Assembly: GCA_050486405.1 (NCBI GenBank)
Contig: JBJHDF010000045.1
Coordinates: forward strand, 1 to 15,971
Origin: JBJHDF01 sp050486405
GTDB lineage: Bacteria > Pseudomonadota > Gammaproteobacteria > Pseudomonadales > Cellvibrionaceae
Length of the DNA stretch: 15,971 bases
Direction: 5' to 3'
Shown here: piece after piece, positions 1 to 7,000 of the stretch
How positions within the stretch are numbered: position 1 is the stretch's first letter
How the letters are laid out: every line of letters starts with the position of its first letter
Made by a program: the position numbers and the translations under genes
The notes under the pieces: model-generated
The model's input: the letters and a program-made list of their open reading frames with translations, nothing else
Databases searched by the model: none
What the model was told of the DNA's origin: nothing

Positions 1-127
1 GGGTGACAACATCCAGATGTCTGTGACCCTGATCCACCCGATCGCCATGGAAGAAGGTCTGCGCTTCGCGATCCGCGAAGGCGGCCGCACCGTAGGCGCC
101 GGCGTGGTAGCCAAAATCATCGAGTAA
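1..127 (+). CDS. tuf: Elongation factor Tu, C-terminal fragment (gene starts before the window)
   Basis: This is the last 41 residues of EF-Tu, the GTPase that brings aminoacyl-tRNA to the ribosomal A site. Codons start at base 2 and the TAA stop is 125-127. The peptide contains the hallmark end of domain III, with the motifs HPIAMEEGLRFA and REGGRTVGAGVV and the terminal residues AKIIE, which match pseudomonad-type EF-Tu. The GTPase domain lies outside the window. The position upstream of trpT-secE-nusG is that of the copy usually called tufB. A second tuf gene begins at 15836 on the same strand. Identification is certain; the tufA/tufB label rests only on position. Confidence 0.97.
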   Translation, partial: GDNIQMSVTLIHPIAMEEGLRFAIREGGRTVGAGVVAKIIE

Positions 128-136
128 AAGCGGCCA

Positions 137-178
137 GGCCAATACCAGCAATCCGGCGAGATTGCGCCAGTATTGGCC
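137..178 (+). other. Hairpin 1 in the tuf-trpT spacer
   Basis: An inverted repeat starts 10 bases after the tuf stop. GGCCAATAC (137-145) pairs with GTATTGGCC (170-178). An inner stem GCAATC (148-153) pairs with GATTGC (160-165) around the loop CGGCGA. A 2/4-nt internal loop separates the stems. No T-run follows, so this does not look like an intrinsic terminator. Its likely role, by inference, is protecting the tuf mRNA 3' end or marking a processing site before the tRNA. Confidence 0.7.
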
Positions 179-184
179 GGCGAC

Positions 185-216
185 GCAAACAATAAATCAG
201 GAGATTTATTGTTTGC
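185..216 (+). other. Hairpin 2 in the tuf-trpT spacer, AT-rich perfect stem
   Basis: GCAAACAATAAATC (185-198) is followed by the loop AGGA (199-202) and the exact complement GATTTATTGTTTGC (203-216), a perfect 14-bp stem. It ends 11 bases before the first base of tRNA-Trp. The bases after it (AGTAGGTAAAT) contain no T-run, so read-through into trpT is expected. It could position RNase III or RNase E cleavage that separates tuf mRNA from the tRNA precursor; that role is inferred. Confidence 0.7.
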
Positions 217-227
217 AGTAGGTAAAT

Positions 228-303
228 AGGCCAGTAGTTCAATTGGTAGAGCACCGGTCTCCAAAACCGGGGGTTGGGGGTTCGAGTCCCTCCTGGCCTG
301 CCA
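228..303 (+). tRNA. trpT: tRNA-Trp (anticodon CCA)
   Basis: The 76 bases fold into a complete cloverleaf. The acceptor stem is AGGCCAG (228-234) with CTGGCCT (293-299). The D arm is GTTC/GAGC with loop AATTGGTA. The anticodon stem CCGGT/ACCGG carries loop CTCCAAA, with anticodon CCA at 261-263. A 5-nt variable loop follows, then a T arm with loop TTCGAGT. The discriminator base is G300 and the CCA end (301-303) is encoded. The tRNA reads UGG (Trp). It sits between tuf and secE, as in pseudomonads, and is probably cut out of a tuf-trpT-secE-nusG transcript or one starting nearby; no convincing promoter was seen just upstream. Confidence 0.98.
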
Positions 304-346
304 TATGCAGTGAAACAAGTGACAGCAAATAAGGTTGCCACGACCC

Positions 347-715
347 ATGAGTACGAAAAGCGACCAGAAAGAATTCCGCCTTGATGCGCTCAAGTGGCTG
401 ATTGTGCTTGCCCTTGCGGCGGCGGCCATCCTTGGCAATACCTACTACTCGTCGGAGCCGCTGTTGTACCGTGTGCTGGCAATGCTCGCACTGGCAATAG
501 TGGCATGCCTTGTGGCGGTGAATACCGCCAAGGGAAATGGCATCTGGCGCTTGATGCAGGAGTCCTTGGTTGAGGTGCGTAAGGTTGTGTGGCCGACGCG
601 CCAGGAAACCCACCAGACCACGCTGATAGTGCTTGCCGTCGTTATAGTGACTGCCGTCATTCTTTGGGGGTTGGACGCGATATTTGGCTGGATCGCCTCT
701 GGGATCATAGGATAA
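347..715 (+). CDS. secE: Preprotein translocase subunit SecE
   Basis: SecE clamps SecY in the inner-membrane SecYEG protein-export channel. The 122-residue protein is the three-helix gammaproteobacterial form. Hydrophobic spans lie at about residues 15-34, 41-61 and 93-117. Between the second and third lies the conserved cytoplasmic amphipathic segment and the signature KVVWPTRQET (residues 79-88), which contacts SecY. The ATG at 347 is chosen because the protein then starts MSTKSD, like homologues. AAGG (331-334) is a weak ribosome-binding site at a rather long 12-base spacing. A TTG at 335 would add four residues but would sit directly against AAGG with no spacing. The gene ends 6 bases before nusG, so the two are surely co-transcribed. 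Confidence 0.96.
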   Translation: MSTKSDQKEFRLDALKWLIVLALAAAAILGNTYYSSEPLLYRVLAMLALAIVACLVAVNTAKGNGIWRLMQESLVEVRKVVWPTRQETHQTTLIVLAVVIVTAVILWGLDAIFGWIASGIIG

Positions 716-721
716 AACTTC

Positions 722-1255
722 ATGGCTAAGCGCTGGTACGTAGTACACGCCTACTCCGGATACGAAAAAAAGGTGGCCACCTCCCTGAAGGAGCGCATTG
801 AGCGGTTCCAGATGCAGGACCACTTTGGTGAAGTGCTGGTGCCCACCGAGGAAGTGGTGGAAATGCGCGCCGGACAAAAGCGCAAGAGCGAACGCAAGTT
901 CTTTCCGGGCTATGTACTGGTGCAGATGGAGCTGAACGATGATACCTGGCACTTGGTAAAGGATACTCCTCGGGTAATGGGGTTTATTGGCGGGCGGGGT
1001 GATCAACCGGCGCCGATTACCGAAAAAGAAGCGCAGTCCATTTTGCAGCGAATGGATGATTCCGTTGAGAAACCCAAGCCGAAGACGTTGTTCGAGCCGG
1101 GCGAGATGGTGCGTGTTACCGACGGCCCGTTCAATGACTTTAACGGTGTGGTCGAAGAAGTGAACTACGAGAAGAGTCGCCTGCGCGTAGCGGTGCTGAT
1201 TTTCGGCCGGTCAACACCGGTTGAACTCGAGTTTGGTCAGGTGGAAAAGGCCTGA
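722..1255 (+). CDS. nusG: Transcription termination/antitermination factor NusG
   Basis: NusG binds the RNA polymerase clamp through its N-terminal domain, suppresses pausing, and uses its KOW domain to contact Rho or ribosomal protein S10, coupling transcription with translation. The 177 residues match the pseudomonad length. The NGN domain spans about 1-116 and includes FFPGYVLVQM (60-69). A linker follows, then the KOW domain at about 124-177 with VRVTDGPF (130-137) and IFGRSTPVEL (160-169). Phe161 corresponds to the S10- and Rho-contacting Phe165 of E. coli. AGGA (709-712), overlapping the secE stop, is the ribosome-binding site, 9 bases before the ATG. Its product acts on the polymerase encoded by rpoB and rpoC downstream. 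Confidence 0.98.
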   Translation: MAKRWYVVHAYSGYEKKVATSLKERIERFQMQDHFGEVLVPTEEVVEMRAGQKRKSERKFFPGYVLVQMELNDDTWHLVKDTPRVMGFIGGRGDQPAPITEKEAQSILQRMDDSVEKPKPKTLFEPGEMVRVTDGPFNDFNGVVEEVNYEKSRLRVAVLIFGRSTPVELEFGQVEKA

Positions 1256-1311
1256 TTGTGACTGCTTGATAGGCGGCCCTGCTGCCTGACAAGTGAGCAG
1301 ATTTTTTTATG

Positions 1312-1342
1312 CCTTCCTTTGCCTTTGGTGGAGGAAGGTTTT
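1312..1342 (+). terminator. Likely intrinsic terminator after nusG
   Basis: CCTTCCTTTGCC (1312-1323) pairs with GGTGGAGGAAGG (1327-1338) around a TTT loop. The stem is 12 bp with three G-U wobbles near the loop, and TTTT follows directly (1339-1342). A separate T7 run at 1302-1308 follows a weaker 5-bp hairpin CTGCT/AGCAG (1279-1283 with 1296-1300), which may be an accessory pause or terminator. The position matches the known boundary between secE-nusG and the L11 operon. The short U-tract suggests partial rather than complete termination. Confidence 0.65.
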
Positions 1343-1347
1343 CGCGT

Positions 1348-1416
1348 CCCTGTCCGGCGTGCTGTTTGGTCGGCGGGGGAGGGGAGCCAGAGACAGGGCA
1401 TTTTGCCAGAATGCCC
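1348..1416 (+). promoter_or_regulatory. Structured leader of rplK, candidate L1 autoregulatory target
   Basis: Two foldings compete. CCCTGTC (1348-1354) can pair with GACAGGG (1392-1398), extended inward by GGC (1356-1358) with GCC (1386-1388) across an asymmetric internal loop. Alternatively GGGCATT (1396-1402) pairs with AATGCCC (1410-1416). Both use GGG 1396-1398, so they exclude each other. In E. coli, L1 represses the L11-L1 operon by binding the leader. The two-helix shape with an asymmetric loop is compatible with such a target, but I cannot match it to a specific L1 consensus. I see no good sigma70 promoter between the terminator and rplK. Confidence 0.4.
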
Positions 1417-1450
1417 TCGAGGCGCTAACACCCATAGGGGAGTAACCATT

Positions 1451-1882
1451 ATGGCCAAGAAAGTAACCGCCTATATCAAGCTGCAAGTTGCAGCCGGTAA
1501 GGCCAATCCGTCACCGCCTGTGGGCCCGGCTTTGGGTCAGCATGGCGTCAATATCATGGAGTTCTGTAAAGCGTTTAACGCCCAGACCCAGAATATTGAG
1601 CCCGGCGCTCCGGTGCCTGTTGTGATCAGCGTATACAGCGATCGCAGCTTCACCTTCGAGATGAAAACACCGCCGGCTTCTTTCCTGTTGAAAAAGGCCG
1701 CCGGCATCACTTCCGGTAGCGGTCGTCCCAACAGTGAAAAAGTAGGCAAGGTCAATCGTGCGCAATTGGAAGAAATTGCCACCACCAAAATGCCTGATTT
1801 GACCGCTGCCGATATGGACGCTGCGGTCCGCACCATCGCCGGCTCTGCCCGCGCCATGGGTCTTGAAGTGGAGGGTGTGTAA
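1451..1882 (+). CDS. rplK: 50S ribosomal protein L11
   Basis: L11 binds the GTPase-associated region of 23S rRNA at the base of the stalk, works with EF-G and EF-Tu, and is required for RelA activation on stalled ribosomes. The 143 residues match the family length. The proline-rich N-terminal loop PSPPVGPALGQHG (20-32), the thiostrepton and RelA site, is intact, followed by VNIMEFCKAFN (33-43). The C-terminal rRNA-binding domain has LLKKAAGI and GSGRPN. The ATG at 1451 is preferred to upstream in-frame starts because the protein begins MAKKVTAYIK, like homologues, with AGGGGAG (1436-1442) 8 bases upstream. One base separates its stop from rplA, so the two are translationally linked. Confidence 0.98.
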   Translation: MAKKVTAYIKLQVAAGKANPSPPVGPALGQHGVNIMEFCKAFNAQTQNIEPGAPVPVVISVYSDRSFTFEMKTPPASFLLKKAAGITSGSGRPNSEKVGKVNRAQLEEIATTKMPDLTAADMDAAVRTIAGSARAMGLEVEGV

Positions 1883-1883
1883 C

Positions 1884-2579
1884 ATGGCCAAGTTGAGCAA
1901 ACGCCAGCGGGCGATCAAAGAAAAGGTACAGGCCGGAAAGCTGTACAGTGTGGATGAGGCGGTAGCGCTGCTCAAGGAGCTGTCCACCGTCAAGTTTTCC
2001 GAAACTGTTGATGTATCCATCAATCTCGGCATCGACCCGCGCAAGTCTGATCAGAACGTACGCGGCGCGACAACGCTGCCCCACGGTAACGGTAAGGACG
2101 TTCGCGTTGCGGTATTTGCCCAGGGGGCCAATGCTGACGCCGCGAAAGAAGCAGGTGCCGACCTGGTGGGTATGGACGATCTGGCCGCTGAAGTCAAAGC
2201 CGGCAAGATGGACTTTGATGTTGTTATCGCCAGCCCCGACGCCATGCGTGTAGTCGGTCAGCTCGGTCAGGTACTTGGCCCCCGTGGTCTGATGCCGAAC
2301 CCGAAAACTGGCACGGTAACGCCGGACGTGGCCACCGCAGTGAAAAATGCCAAGGCCGGTCAGGTGCGCTATCGCGCGGAAAAGGGCGGTATCGTTCATG
2401 GTGGCATCGGCAAAATCTCTTTTGAGCCGGTGGCCATCAAGGAAAACCTGGAAGCGCTTATCACTGATCTGAAAAAAGCCAAGCCAGCCTCTTCCAAGGG
2501 CGTGTACCTGAAGAAAGTGGCTCTGAGCACCACTATGGGGCCGGGCTTGTTGATTGATCAATCGTCCCTGACGATCTAA
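1884..2579 (+). CDS. rplA: 50S ribosomal protein L1
   Basis: L1 forms the mobile L1 stalk on 23S rRNA that guides deacylated tRNA out of the E site. In enterobacteria it also represses translation of its own L11-L1 mRNA. The 231-residue protein is full length. It carries LGQVLGPRGLMPNPKTG near residue 130, the core of the conserved signature in domain II, and STTMGPG near the C-terminus. The ribosome-binding site GGAGGG (1870-1875) lies inside the end of rplK, 8 bases before the ATG, and only one base separates the genes. An in-frame ATG at 1863 inside rplK was rejected because homologues start MAKLSKRQ. The stop codon lies in the loop of a hairpin (2564-2590). Confidence 0.98.
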   Translation: MAKLSKRQRAIKEKVQAGKLYSVDEAVALLKELSTVKFSETVDVSINLGIDPRKSDQNVRGATTLPHGNGKDVRVAVFAQGANADAAKEAGADLVGMDDLAAEVKAGKMDFDVVIASPDAMRVVGQLGQVLGPRGLMPNPKTGTVTPDVATAVKNAKAGQVRYRAEKGGIVHGGIGKISFEPVAIKENLEALITDLKKAKPASSKGVYLKKVALSTTMGPGLLIDQSSLTI

Positions 2580-2590
2580 ATCGTCGGGAC
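2564..2590 (+). other. Hairpin with the rplA stop codon in its loop
   Basis: GTCCC-T-GACGAT (2564-2575) pairs with ATCGTCGGGAC (2580-2590), 11 bp with a single bulged T2569. The four-base loop CTAA (2576-2579) contains the rplA TAA. No T-run follows (AACATACTTT), so it is not a standard terminator. It could mark the 3' boundary of the L11-L1 message or a processing point before the L10 leader; this is inference. Confidence 0.6.
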
Positions 2591-2605
2591 AACATACTTT
2601 GGGAG

Positions 2606-2821
2606 CTGCGTCCGTGACGCAGGCTATCAAAGACCGTAGGTGGAACAAGGCAGACGGCGACAGCTGATGCCATCCTTAATCCGGCCTGGAAGGCCAGCCT
2701 ACGCAGATGGTGAGACCCGACCTCGCCTTGACCCGGTTCAAGGCGAGGTGCAATCACCAAATAGTGGTAACAGCGGTTGTTCACGCGGTTACCTGTTGCT
2801 AACGACAGGCAAATGCCTGTC
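2606..2821 (+). promoter_or_regulatory. L10-type autoregulatory mRNA leader of rplJ-rplL
   Basis: This spacer contains the elements I recognise from gammaproteobacterial L10 leaders. CTGCGTC/GACGCAG forms a hairpin (2606-2622). CGTAGG (2635-2640) pairs with CCTACG (2698-2703), enclosing GGCCT/AGGCC (2683-2695). CGCAGATGGTGAGACC follows. Then TGGTGA (2708-2713) pairs with TCACCA (2754-2759), closing an asymmetric internal loop below a perfect 12-bp stem (2720-2731 with 2738-2749). Further downstream are GGTAAC/GTTACC (2766-2793) and GACAGGC/GCCTGTC (2804-2821), the latter ending 6 bases before the Shine-Dalgarno sequence. In E. coli the L10-L7/L12 complex binds such a leader and represses rplJ and rplL translation. 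Confidence 0.75.
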
Positions 2822-2838
2822 ATACCTGGAGAAGACCT

Positions 2839-3327
2839 GTGGCATTAGGACTTGAAGGTAAAAAAGCGATTGTCGCGGAAGTCCAGGAAGCTGCCAAAAG
2901 TGCTCTGTCAGCGGTGGTCGCCGATTCTCGTGGCGTCACTGTCAGCCAAATGACGGCTCTGCGCAAGCAGGCCCGGGAAAGTGGTGTATGGTTGAGAATC
3001 GTACGCAACACCCTGGCGCGCCGCGCCGTACAGGGCACTGACTACGAGTGCCTGGTTGACAGCTTCGTTGGCCCAACTCTCATTGCGTTTTCCACCGAGC
3101 ACCCCGGTGCCGGTGCGCGTATCCTGCGGGATTTCGCCAAGGAAAACGACAAGCTGGAATTGAAAGTTGCTGCCTTTGAAGGTGAACTGGTCAATGTCGC
3201 CATGTTGGCTACTCTGCCAACGTACGACGAGGCCATCGCCAAGCTGATGAGTGTCATGAAGGAGGCAGCCGCCGGCAAGTTGGTCCGCACTTTGGCGGCC
3301 GTTCGCGACCAAAAAGAGGCTGCCTGA
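2839..3327 (+). CDS. rplJ: 50S ribosomal protein L10
   Basis: L10 anchors the L7/L12 dimers to 23S rRNA and, complexed with them, is the repressor of this operon. The 162-residue protein has the rRNA-binding N-terminal domain with SALSAVVADSRGVTV and RIVRNTLARRAV, the central GPTLIAFS motif, and a C-terminal helix (about residues 130-162, from YDEAIAKLMSV) that carries the L7/L12 dimers. The start is GTG at 2839, with GGAG (2828-2831) 7 bases upstream; homologues begin at the same place and no ATG lies nearby. The leader upstream is structured (2606-2821). rplL follows after 67 bases and is presumably translated from the same mRNA at higher yield. Confidence 0.98.
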   Translation: MALGLEGKKAIVAEVQEAAKSALSAVVADSRGVTVSQMTALRKQARESGVWLRIVRNTLARRAVQGTDYECLVDSFVGPTLIAFSTEHPGAGARILRDFAKENDKLELKVAAFEGELVNVAMLATLPTYDEAIAKLMSVMKEAAAGKLVRTLAAVRDQKEAA

Positions 3328-3394
3328 TCAGTCGGGTAGTACTTTATCAACAGACAACGAGCACTTGTTGCTCCCTACAGTTAGGAATTGAGTC

Positions 3395-3769
3395 ATGGCT
3401 CTGAGTAAAGAAGATATCATCGAAGCGATTGCTGAAATGTCCGTAAAAGACGTTGTGGAACTGGTTTCTGCAATGGAAGAGAAATTCGGTGTTTCCGCTG
3501 CCGCCGCTGTGGTTGCTGGTCCTGCTGGCGGCGACGCCGGCGGTGCAGCTGAAGAGAAAACTGAATTTGACGTGGTTCTGACTGCTATTGGCGAGAAGAA
3601 AGTTAACGTCATCAAGGCTGTTCGCGAAATCACTGGCCTCGGCCTGAAAGAAGCCAAGGATCTGGTTGAAAGCGCGCCTAAAGCAGTTAAGGAAGCCGCT
3701 TCCAAGGACGACGCGGAAGAAGCCAAGAAGAAGCTGGAAGAAGCTGGCGCGAGCGTAGAGCTGAAGTAA
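3395..3769 (+). CDS. rplL: 50S ribosomal protein L7/L12
   Basis: L7/L12 is the multicopy stalk protein that recruits EF-G, EF-Tu and other translational GTPases. The 124 residues divide into an N-terminal dimerisation and L10-binding helix pair (1-32), a flexible Ala/Gly hinge (33-52, SAAAAVVAGPAGGDAGGAA), and a C-terminal factor-binding domain (53-124) with IKAVREITGLGLKEAKDLVE. AGGA (3383-3386) is 8 bases before the ATG. The gap from rplJ (3328-3394) holds only a small 5-bp hairpin GAGCA/TGCTC (3359-3373). Codon choice is strongly biased, as expected for a protein made in several copies per ribosome. An attenuator 44 bases downstream would let rplL be made in excess over rpoB. Confidence 0.98.
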   Translation: MALSKEDIIEAIAEMSVKDVVELVSAMEEKFGVSAAAAVVAGPAGGDAGGAAEEKTEFDVVLTAIGEKKVNVIKAVREITGLGLKEAKDLVESAPKAVKEAASKDDAEEAKKKLEEAGASVELK

Positions 3770-3813
3770 TTTCAGTACTGCGTGAATTTAGTCCAGGTGC
3801 CATAGTAGGCGCG

Positions 3814-3845
3814 AGGCTGGTGAGCAAAAGTTCGCCAGCCTTTTT
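3814..3845 (+). terminator. rplL-rpoB attenuator (intrinsic terminator)
   Basis: AGGCTGGTGAGC (3814-3825) pairs with GTTCGCCAGCCT (3830-3841) around an AAAA tetraloop. The 12-bp stem has two G-U pairs, and T3841-T3845 forms the U-tract. Its place between rplL and rpoB matches the E. coli attenuator that lets only part of the transcription continue into rpoBC. This keeps polymerase subunits far below ribosomal proteins. Partial read-through is inferred from the family, not measured. Confidence 0.85.
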
Positions 3846-3891
3846 CCGTTTTCGGTTTGGGCGACAAAATCGCGTCACCGTGTAACGGAAA
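3843..3891 (+). promoter_or_regulatory. Long hairpin after the attenuator, RNase III-site candidate
   Basis: TTTCCGTT (3843-3850) pairs with AACGGAAA (3884-3891). CGGT (3853-3856) pairs with ACCG (3877-3880), and GCGA (3861-3864) with TCGC (3870-3873) around CAAAA. The three stacked stems are separated by small internal loops. In E. coli an RNase III site lies in the rplL-rpoB spacer, and this element has the right place and shape. Its left arm uses the last three bases of the attenuator U-tract, so it can form fully only in read-through RNA. Confidence 0.55.
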
Positions 3892-3903
3892 GTCGGACAA
3901 ATT

Positions 3904-3967
3904 GGCGGTGCGGAACCGCCGCGCAGCGAGTGATCGCTGCAGAATCGTTGAAGCGCCAAGAGCGCTT
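3904..3967 (+). other. Three consecutive hairpins in the rpoB leader
   Basis: Three short perfect stems follow one another: GGCGGT/ACCGCC around GCGGA (3904-3920), GCAGCGA/TCGCTGC around GTGA, a GNRA tetraloop (3923-3940), and AAGCGC/GCGCTT around CAAGA (3951-3967). None is followed by a T-run. They end 33 bases before the rpoB Shine-Dalgarno sequence (GAGGA, 4001-4005). Possible roles are mRNA stabilisation after cleavage or translational control of rpoB; neither can be decided from sequence. Confidence 0.55.
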
Positions 3968-4011
3968 GTGGCTGCGACAGGCCTGATCCGTGAACGAGCT
4001 GAGGAATACAG

Positions 4012-7000
4012 ATGGCTTACTCATATACTGAGAAAAAACGTATCCGCAAGGATTTTGGCAAATTGCCGCAACCATTGGATGTGCCATATTTGCTGGCAAT
4101 TCAGCTGGATTCATACAGAAAGTTTACGCAAGCGGATCTGCCACCGGAAAAGCGGCTGGATTCCGGTCTGCACGCTGCCTTCCGTTCGGTTTTCCCCATT
4201 GTCAGCTACTCTGGCAATGCTGCCCTCGAGTACGTCAGCTATAGCTTGGGCAAACCGGCGTTTGATGTCAATGAGTGTATTTTGCGTGGCGTTACCTACG
4301 CGGTGCCGTTGCGTGTAAGAGTGCGCCTGATTATCTATGATCGCGAATCAGCCAGCAAGGCGATCAAGGATATCAAGGAGCAGGAAGTTTACATGGGTGA
4401 AATACCCCTGATGACCGATAACGGTACTTTCGTTGTCAACGGTACCGAGCGGGTGATCGTTTCCCAGCTGCATCGCTCTCCCGGTGTTTTCTTCGATCAC
4501 GACAAGGGTAAGACACACTCTTCCGGCAAACTGCTCTACTCAGCCCGCATTATTCCTTATCGCGGTTCCTGGCTGGATTTTGAGTTTGATCCCAAAGATC
4601 TGGTTTTTGTCCGTATCGACCGTCGTCGTAAATTGCCTGCGACCATCCTGCTGCGTGCTCTGGGTTATAGCTCAGAGCAGATGTTGGATATGTTCTTTGA
4701 AACCAGCACCTTCGCCGTTGGCAAGAACGGCGAATTCGTCTTTGAGGTGGTGCCATCGCGCTTGCGCGGTGATGTTGCCACATTCGATATCAAGGACAAA
4801 AAAGGCAACGTATTGGTCGAAGAAGGACGTCGGATTACCGCGCGCCATATCCGCGCTCTGGAAAAAGCCAAAGTTGATCAGATGGAAGTGCCGGCAGATT
4901 ACCTGTTGGGCAGGGCGTTGGCTAAGGACGTGATCGATACGGACACCGGCGAAGTATTGCTGGAGTGTAATACTGAAATCACCTCGGAAGTGCTGGAAAA
5001 GCTCATGGCTTCCGGCGCGGAAAAGATTGAAACCTTGTACACCAACGAACTGGACTGTGGTCCGTTCATATCTGAAACGCTGCGGGTTGATCCTACCCGA
5101 ACGCAACTGGAAGCATTGGTGGAAATCTATCGCATGATGCGTCCCGGTGAGCCGCCGACCAAGGAGTCCGCCGAGACTTTGTTCCAGAATCTGTTCTTCA
5201 GCCAGGAGCGCTACGACCTGTCTGCTGTCGGCCGCATGAAGTTCAATCGTCGTCTCGGGCGCGGCGATGAGTCGGGTGAAGGCACTCTGTCCAACGAAGA
5301 CATCGTCGACGTTCTGAAAACCCTGATCGATATTCGCAATGGCCAGGGCACAGTGGACGATATTGACCACTTGGGTAACCGCCGTGTTCGCTCCGTGGGT
5401 GAAATGGCAGAGAACCAGTTCCGGGTGGGCTTGGTGCGGGTAGAGCGTGCTGTTAAAGAGCGCTTGTCCATGGCGGAAAGCGAAGGATTGATGCCGCAGG
5501 ACCTGATCAATGCCAAACCCGTTGCCGCCGCTGTCAAGGAGTTCTTTGGCTCCTCACAGCTTTCCCAGTTTATGGACCAGAACAACCCGCTGTCGGAAGT
5601 GACGCACAAACGCCGCGTATCAGCGTTGGGCCCAGGCGGTCTGACCCGTGAGCGTGCGGGCTTTGAGGTGCGCGATGTGCATCCAACGCACTACGGTCGC
5701 GTCTGCCCCATTGAGACGCCGGAAGGACCGAACATTGGTCTGATTAATTCGCTGGCGACCTATGCGCGCACCAACAACTACGGCTTTTTGGAAACCCCCT
5801 ATCGCCGGGTGGTGAGTGGCAAGGTTACCGAGGAAATCGAGTTTCTGTCTGCCATCAATGAGGCCGAGTACGTTATTGCCCAGGCATCCGCCACCACGGA
5901 TAAGAATGGTAAGCTCACCGATGAGCTGGTGTCTGTGCGCTATCAGAACGAGTTCACCCTCAAGGCCCCGGAAGACGTGCAGTTTATGGACGTTTCTCCC
6001 CGGCAGGTGGTATCGGTGGCGGCAGCCCTGATTCCGTTCCTCGAGCACGATGATGCCAACCGCGCCCTGATGGGTTCAAACATGCAGCGGCAGGCGGTGC
6101 CAACTTTGCGCGCGGAAAAGCCGCTGGTGGGTACCGGTATGGAGCGCAATGTCGCCAGCGATTCTGGCGTATGTGTGGTTGCCCGTCACGGCGGCGTGGT
6201 TGACAGCGTCGATGCGGGCAAGATCGTGATCAAGGTTCACGACGACGAGGTGGATGCCGGCGACGCGGGCGTGGATATCTACAACCTGATCAAATATACC
6301 CGGTCCAACCAAAATACCTGTATCAACCAGCGTCCCATCGTTAAGGTTGGCGATGTGGTACAGCGCGGCGATATCCTGGCCGATGGTCCCTCTGTGGATA
6401 TGGGTGAGTTGGCGTTGGGCCAAAACATGCGCATCGCCTTTATGCCCTGGAATGGCTACAACTTTGAGGATTCCATTCTGGTGTCCGAAAAAGTGGTGCA
6501 GGAAGATCGTTTCACCACTATTCATATCCAGGAGCTGACCTGTATCGCGCGCGACACCAAGCTGGGTAGCGAGGAAATCACCTCGGATATTCCCAACGTT
6601 GGCGAGCATGCCCTGTCAAAACTGGATGAGTCCGGCATCGTTTACATCGGTGCTGAAGTTAACGGCGGCGATATTCTGGTGGGTAAGGTTACACCCAAAG
6701 GTGAAACCCAGTTGACGCCGGAAGAAAAACTACTGCGCGCTATTTTTGGCGAAAAAGCTTCTGACGTGAAAGATACCTCTTTGCGGGTTCCGTCCAGTAC
6801 CAAGGGTACAGTGATTGATGTCCAGGTATTTACCCGTGATGGTCTGGAAAAGGATCAGCGCAGCCTGGAAATCGAGAAGGCCCAGTTGGCGGAAGTGCGC
6901 AAGGACCTGAACGAGGAGTACCGCATTGTTGAAGATGCCACTTTTGACCGGTTGCGCAGCGCGCTACTCGGGCAGAAGGTGGTGTCTGGCAAAGGTCTAA

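Noticed and set aside
335..346. Upstream TTG start for secE
   Set aside because: AAGG lies directly against it with no spacing. The ATG at 347 gives the usual N-terminus and length.
1286..1310. CTGACA near a T-run as a promoter for rplK
   Set aside because: CTGACA matches the -35 consensus in five positions, but no -10-like hexamer lies 16-18 bases downstream.
2568..2598. Possible rplJ promoter CTGACG-N19-CATACT
   Set aside because: Both hexamers match the consensus in only four positions and the spacer is 19 bases. It overlaps the rplA stop hairpin and is too weak to annotate.
2640..2855. 71-codon + strand frame in the rplA-rplJ spacer
   Set aside because: It begins at GTG within the structured L10 leader, overlaps the rplJ start in another frame and has no family resemblance. 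The RNA structure explains the region.
3857..4318. 153-codon + strand frame overlapping the start of rpoB
   Set aside because: It runs through the hairpin-rich leader and out of frame into rpoB; no homology is recognisable.
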